Below, one piece after another: positions 59,623 to 64,000 of a DNA stretch of 64,000 bases. The notes beneath the pieces are model-generated. The model worked only from the letters and a program-made list of their open reading frames with translations, ran no database searches and had not been told where the DNA came from. The DNA comes from Dipylidium caninum (lineage: Eukaryota > Platyhelminthes > Cestoda > Cyclophyllidea > Dipylidiidae): contig QEYB01001497.1 of assembly GCA_017562135.1 (NCBI GenBank), positions 124,001 to 188,000 of the forward strand, in the 5' to 3' direction. Position 1 is the first letter of the stretch; each line of letters starts with the position of its first letter. Position numbers and translations under genes: made by a program.

Positions 59623-62600
59623 GTTAGCTGTGAGATTACCTCAACACAGTACGACTAGGTGTTTTGCATGATATCATACATAATTCCACTTTTCTAGTAA
59701 GAATATTATTATTCTAAGGTAACCAACTTCTCACATTCAAGCCGCTTGCGAATGCAAAAGTCGATACCCAGGGAGAAAGTTGTCCAAGTTTATGAGAAAC
59801 TCTTCACCGTACACTCCTATTATTCTTTATTAAGTTCGGTAACATAGGGACAAGATATCACTTCCGGATTCGCTCGATTCTGGGACGACTTTTTCTTACT
59901 CCGTGTAAACATCAAAGTTCTACTTTCTTACTTTGACAAGGTCTCACAAGAACAAATTGTTAACCTGAGAGTAAGCTGTTGATTACCAAACTTCTTGTTA
60001 TTACCCGATGGTTTGTTTGATGACTCCGCATATGGCCAATTAGTTTTGTAATTACCTTGATTAGTTCGGATTCTCTATGGCCTCTTAACATAGGTGAACT
60101 CTTGTTCTTTCTTTTTTTTCAGAGTGTGCAATGCGCTTGCATGAACATACACCCTGTAACGTCTCCAAAGTCAAAATTGATCCTTTTCCATTTTAGCCCC
60201 ATCTTAGTCGGCTGTATGCAGAATGCTTGCAAAAAGCGTTGAATACATCCCACTGGCAGCGGATTGCTAATGCCCTTCAAACAGCGGATTGTTTATTGTT
60301 GGGCGTTTTTACTGCCAAAACCATAGAACTCTCACCGACAGATAAGCTTAACTTGCTGATACCCTGTGAAAAATTTGTTCCTGCTAAAGTTGTGAGCTCA
60401 CCTGTAGTTTTCTTTTTCGTTGCATATTGTTTCTTCTACAATCTCTGATTATTACAATCAAGCTTCTTAGCCTGACTTCGTTTACTATAAATTTTGAAAT
60501 TTTCTGTCTCATACTTTTGCTTTTAACCTCCTTGTAGGAATATATGAATGTTTGCTCCGCTAGTTTTCTCCATGATTGGCCCCCATTATTGCAGGAACTT
60601 GTAATCAACTCGCTAACTCTTCGTTGTGTGGTGAGTGAGGTGTTTTCTATTCCGGGAGTATTAGAGAACAGAGAATTATCTTAAACAAAGTACTGCTTTT
60701 CCTATCCACTTGAATTTTGGGTTTCTTTATTAGCTACATATAACCTTTTTCGAGGAGGTTGGTTACATGTGTAGTTACGTCTACGTACAGTCCTTGTCAT
60801 TTTGCACTTGGTTGAATTTAAATATACACTAATTTTTCCTCCACTAAGGGTAAATGTTGGATCAACTTCCCCCCTCTCCCTCTTTTTAGCCACCGTCGAT
60901 GGTGCAATTTTACAAAATCTTAACGAAAGTGATTTGATTACGTTCATTCTTATGCAAGCGTTTGTTTTTAAGTGTTTTTTGGTTTACTCGCGGACTCACT
61001 GAGGACTAGTGTTACCGACTTTACTGTCTCTTACGCAGTTGTTGGATACTGTAAATGAGAACCCACTCTTTGAATGGCTACTGGAAGAGAGCCTTTTTGA
61101 ACACCTTGGCACACTCATAAGTAATCCCTGTCTTCGACGCCGCTTTGGAGCTGGAGCATGTCGTCTTCTGGGGCTCATCTCCCAGTTTCGGTGGAGGGAG
61201 GTGAGTGTTTTTTGCAACCCTACTGACCTACCTCTGTTTCTCTCTGTTTAGGCAAATAACCCCTTTTTGATGAAACTTTCTCAAGTAAAGGATGAACTAC
61301 TGTTGACTGTAAGCTGACTCGCCGTTTAACTGTCTGCTTTAGAGTATATCTGCGATAATCTCATTTGCTATCTCTGAGTCCACAAGGTTTGTCGGCTATG
61401 TCACGCCTTTGTGTTTGATAGATAACTTCATATGGAAGCAATTTTACTATCTATATGACAGGAAGTGGAATGAATATCTTCAAGCCTCTGGCGGTATTTT
61501 CTCTTCGATCTCAACTATGGTGAGTATGTTTTGATCGCGATGTAGAGTAATGATATTCCTCCAGCAGGAGATCATTTTGCTCGCTTATTTCAAAGTTGGC
61601 TTAACATCTCTCTTTCTCGTCATCTCATATATGTGGCATTCCCAATTTTATTCCATAAATTTGTAATTTCTTCAGTCTTCTATTAGCCAAGAAAGTTGAG
61701 TGCTATTTTTTGCTTTCTTAACCTCTGGTAGCGCCTCTTTTTTTAAACAAAGACAACAGATTGATGTTTTGCATGGTATGGGATGGAGAAACATTAAACA
61801 TTAGGCTCAAAGCGCCTACCTATACTTCTCCACTCCGTTATTTACTTTGGCCCACAAAACCACTCTTTAGTATAATTAGTGGAAATGCTTTTTTTGTGAT
61901 GTGACTCTGTATTCTCTTCCTCGATAGAAATCAGCCCTCGAATGGAACCGCAGATTGAGGCATGTTGAATCTCAAGAAGTGGCCTAATATCTTTGACCTT
62001 AGAGCGAAAGTGATTGAATTATGTGGACAGAGACGCTAATTCTTGCGTCTTGGGTACGGTAGCCGGTTAACATTCCCTAACATTCACTGTAACGTGTAGA
62101 AACAAGACCACCGACGCGGTGATGCAAACCGCCTAATTGCGCTTCTGATCATGAAGTGGTTTCTACGAGGCGTCTATCTGTGCAGGATATCAATCGTAAA
62201 AGAGGACTTAAGGAGGTCTCTTCACGTATCCTTGGGGTTTTACCAACTTAATCACATAACATGAGCTAGATGCAATTGTGAAAAGTGCTCAATAGGCGTT
62301 TATCCGCTCCTGGGTTCACAAAATATGTTTGTCACCTATGGGGGTAAAATCGAGCTTGAAAGTAGAATGAGAGCGGTCATTTAATCCCTCAAATGATAGT
62401 GATTGTCGTAGTTGTGGATGTGGAAGAAATACCATGGCATCCACGGCAATGTTTAACTGATGAAGGACTAAAGGTGTCACACAGACTAGTTTGGCGAGTG
62501 CGAATTTATCTTTTTTACCTTAACTTGGGTTGCAGCAAGTTACGTTCTCTTTAATCCTCTTGTTAGTCGCTTATAAAGTCTTTCTCTTGGTAATATACTA

Positions 62601-63362
62601 CATGACGTGTGTATTCTATTCTATAAGAGTATCCATGGTTCGCTTGAGTCAAGTGTCGGTGTGAAATTAAGCTCAGGTCTTGCATCTCTCAGAATTACTA
62701 GTCATTTTTTTTCTTTACTACCACATGGTGGGAGGAAGTTGCCACGTCTTCCTTTTTTTCATTATTGTAATAATACTTTATTGTCGCCCATTAATTATAA
62801 TTTTTCATGGATTTAGTTGGGAAGCCGTAAAACCGATGGACAGAGGCAGGATTTTAGGTACGTCACATTCCGACTTTTGGGAAGGTAGTTTTAGTCCCCA
62901 CATTACTAGTCCTCCCGTTGCAATTCTTAAAACTTTAAGTTGCGGAGCATGTTTTTCTTATCTTGCTTTTGCTGATGGCTCCCCCGTATCCACATTTTAG
63001 TATCCACGATGGGCTGTTGTTGTGTCTCTACGTGATCACTCTCCACAATCCACTTTTCCACTCCCTCCTCTCCTGCTCTCACACCCATACCGACATAAAT
63101 CCGCACAATCTAATGGATCTTAACAGAAGTAAGACGGTATCTACTCAACCCATGCAGTCGCTAATTCCCTAAAGAGATAACCATCCTCTCTTCTCCTTTA
63201 TGTCTCTTTTATCAGGCTCGTCTTTCGGTAAATTGACAAATTTCAGCGAGATGGACCTGACAAATGAAAACTACACACTTTCAACATTAGCCCTCGATCC
63301 TCGCAATCTGATGGCTGATCTCATTGAATACGCCTCCATGGTCATGCAAGGCATTCGTGGCA
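59560..63362 (+). CDS. ARMH3: ARMH3 (C10orf76) homologue, partial, runs off right edge
   Basis: Armadillo-like helical protein that in animals sits at the Golgi, binds GBF1 and PI4KB, and supports PI4P production (family knowledge). Exons: about 59560-59622, 59848-59970, 60197-60391, 60538-60630, 61039-61200, 61252-61308, 61344-61386, 61422-61519, then 63001-63128 and 63216-63362. Phases agree at the junctions of exons 2 to 8 and between the last two. Family landmarks in order: VKRFSKFCYREF, FWDDFFLLRVN, LYAECLQKALN with IANALQTADCLLLGVF, LFEWLLEESLFEHLGTLIS, RFGAGACRLLGLIS, NPFLMKLSQVKDE, YDRKWNEYLQASGGIFSSIS, LLLCLYVITLHNPLFHSLL, and LDPRNLMADLIEYASMVMQG. Between exon 8 (phase 0) and the exon at 63001 (needs phase 2) a small exon is still missing. 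The initiator Met is not located. The C-terminal half (about 400 residues in the human protein) lies beyond the window. Confidence 0.85.
59848..59970 (+). CDS. ARMH3: ARMH3 exon 2
   Basis: Acceptor TAACATAG, donor CTGAGA|GTAAGC, 123 nt, phase 0-0. Reads GQDITSGFARFWDDFFLLRV then LLSYFDKVSQEQIVNL, a direct counterpart of the family block KFWDEFFLLKVN-DWLLSDLE. Confidence 0.85.
60197..60391 (+). CDS. ARMH3: ARMH3 exon 3
   Basis: Acceptor CCATTTTAG, donor AAAGTT|GTGAGC, 195 nt, phase 0-0. Reads HLSRLYAECLQKALN, QRIANALQTADCLLLGVF and LNLLIPCEKFVP, matching LLNKLFDKCVEAL...VNALQTL-ALIRGVF. Confidence 0.85.
60538..60630 (+). CDS. ARMH3: ARMH3 exon 4
   Basis: Acceptor CTTGTAG, donor TGTGTG|GTGAGT, 93 nt, phase 0-0. 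Reads EYMNVCSASFLHDWPP and LQELVINSLTLRCV, matching the helix pair before the VTVTDN region. Confidence 0.75.
61039..61200 (+). CDS. ARMH3: ARMH3 exon 5
   Basis: Acceptor CTTACGCAG, donor AGGGAG|GTGAGT, 162 nt, phase 0-0. Reads LLDTVNENPLFEWLLEE, SLFEHLGTLISNPCLRR and FGAGACRLLGLISQF. It aligns with the family [24 protein letters not shown] block. Confidence 0.9.
61252..61308 (+). CDS. ARMH3: ARMH3 exon 6
   Basis: 57 nt between a 51-nt and a 35-nt intron. Reads ANNPFLMKLSQVKDELLLT, the counterpart of VNPYIVKLSIVDDEATLN. Confidence 0.88.
61344..61386 (+). CDS. ARMH3: ARMH3 exon 7
   Basis: 43 nt flanked by two 35-nt introns (acceptor CTGCTTTAG, donor CAAG|GTTTGT). Reads SISAIISFAISESQ, matching GMGLVIAQALSEYN, and leaves phase 1. 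Confidence 0.78.
61422..61519 (+). CDS. ARMH3: ARMH3 exon 8
   Basis: Acceptor TTTGATAG, donor ACTATG|GTGAGT, 98 nt, completing the phase-1 codon of exon 7. Reads FIWKQFYYLYDRKWNEY and ASGGIFSSISTM, matching NRQYKD...GFFSALTNM. Confidence 0.85.
61520..63000 (+). other. ARMH3 intron(s) with an unplaced small exon
   Basis: The exon at 61519 ends in phase 0 and the one at 63001 needs phase 2, while the family has about 15 residues (VGSMFIADAHEK...) between them. At least one short exon should be here. I could not place it: the frame at 61565 (QEIILLAYF) was considered and is not convincing. The frames at 62607-63000 are hydrophobic and probably AT-rich shadows. Confidence 0.5.
63001..63128 (+). 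CDS. ARMH3: ARMH3 exon ([11 protein letters not shown] block)
   Basis: Acceptor CACATTTTAG, donor CAGAA|GTAAGA, 128 nt. Reads IHDGLLLCLYVITLHNPLFH and LLSCSHTHTD, aligned with the family [26 protein letters not shown]. Ends in phase 1, as the next exon requires. Confidence 0.75.
63216..63362 (+). CDS. ARMH3: ARMH3 exon (last in window)
   Basis: Acceptor TTTTATCAG, donor GGCA|GTATGT, 147 nt. Reads a Ser/Asn-rich linker (FGKLTNFSEMDLTNENY) and then LALDPRNLMADLIEYASMVMQG, matching [25 protein letters not shown]. The gene continues past 64000. Confidence 0.85.
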
Positions 63363-64000
63363 GTATGTTCCTCCTCTTCCTCTCTGAAATCTCCTTCCAT
63401 GAACTAGAGTCATTCCCTACTCAATCTATGCTAAATTATTCAAATTTAAGAAGACGGCCACACAACCAACGACTGAGATCACCCTAACTAAGGCGCCGAT
63501 TGTTTTCTTTTCGGTAGGATAAGACTCCGCTTTAGCCGCCTTGAAAATGTCTCCCTCCCTTTGGCTAATTTACTATCCGAAGTCGTGAAAATGCTGTTAT
63601 TTTAAGACGTTGATTTAATAATGATGATACTCGCTTTCCCTATTCCTCTTAACTACGATCTTCAAAAGGAGGGAGGTAAGATGTGGTGGCTGCTTATGGC
63701 AGCCATGTGACGCAGAAGTTGCTGTGCTATCAAAACGGCTACTTTTTGTGAATGTAAAGCCTTTCGACGGTACCCTTTTCTAGACTATATACGATATACC
63801 TCCTGAGTGTGTAGTTTTCCGTTTGACCATCACTAAGTTCACCGGAAGGATTCTGGAAATGTCAAAAGTCTGCCAATTTATAGTATTCCTGTGTCATTAA
63901 TCATGCTTTTGTGATTTGTGATTCAGACAGTGGAATCTCAAGGTTAATTATTATTAGGGTGGTTCACAATCTTCCCTTTTGACATAAACCTGCGGCCAGT
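63363..64000 (+). other. ARMH3 intron to right edge
   Basis: AT-rich sequence with no frame matching the next ARMH3 block (KLCLIILTCIAED). It is read as intron running to the window end. Confidence 0.55.

Noticed and set aside
60996..61217. Minus-strand frame opposite ARMH3 exon 5
   Set aside because: Antisense shadow of a well supported exon.
61565..61672. Frame reading QEIILLAYF as the missing ARMH3 exon
   Set aside because: The better match to that family block is at 63001-63128, and this frame has no suitable donor or phase.
1..64000. CRISPR arrays, bacterial operons, tRNA/rRNA genes, viral or retrotransposon polymerase genes
   Set aside because: None of the defining patterns was seen when reading both strands. 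The repeats present are irregular or tandem without spacer structure.

Overview
This is nuclear DNA from a multicellular eukaryote. It is most likely a parasitic flatworm, and a cestode (tapeworm) is the best guess. The reasons are four intron-rich animal genes, introns of 32-51 nt beside introns of several kb, a rhodopsin-family receptor of the type expanded in flatworms, long GC-rich low-complexity spacers in the left part, and a more AT-rich right part. The organism is inferred. No tRNA, rRNA, CRISPR, plasmid or viral feature was seen.

Left part (1-6.7 kb). At 515-673 (+) there is a short stretch matching the membrane domain of P4-type ATPases (ATP10/11-like), whose frame decays afterwards. 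On the minus strand from 6669 down to 1615 lies a neuropeptide-type GPCR in two exons. Exon 1 carries TM1-2 and exon 2 carries TM3-7 plus a long tail. The splice phase between them is exact.

Centre (6.7-40 kb). The only well supported gene is a metallo-phosphoesterase of the purple acid phosphatase ACP7/PAPL family. It lies on the minus strand (23317 to 17126), has eight phase-consistent exons and all the metal-binding blocks, and carries one apparent extra base in a homopolymer of exon 7. The remainder is spacer with direct, tandem and dispersed repeats. The most striking object is a near-identical 2.46-kb inverted duplication, with arms at about 4134-6605 and 31200-33656. Each arm carries most of GPCR exon 1 plus most of the following intron, and the arms flank about 24.6 kb that includes the phosphatase gene.

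Right part (40-64 kb). A long minus-strand gene (58590 to 40152) encodes an F-BAR plus SH3 adaptor of the CIP4/FNBP1/Toca-1 family. It is recognised from its start exon, three F-BAR exons, the linker with the family PPGD motif, and a C-terminal SH3 half. Head-to-head with it, on the plus strand, is an ARMH3 (C10orf76) homologue from about 59560 that runs off the right edge. About 1 kb separates the two genes and may be a shared promoter. In other animals both proteins act at phosphoinositide-rich membranes: F-BAR/Cdc42/N-WASP actin remodelling for one, and Golgi GBF1/PI4KB for the other. The shared address here may be chance.

All exon calls come from reading frames, splice dinucleotides, phase agreement and remembered family motifs. 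No alignment or transcript data were available.
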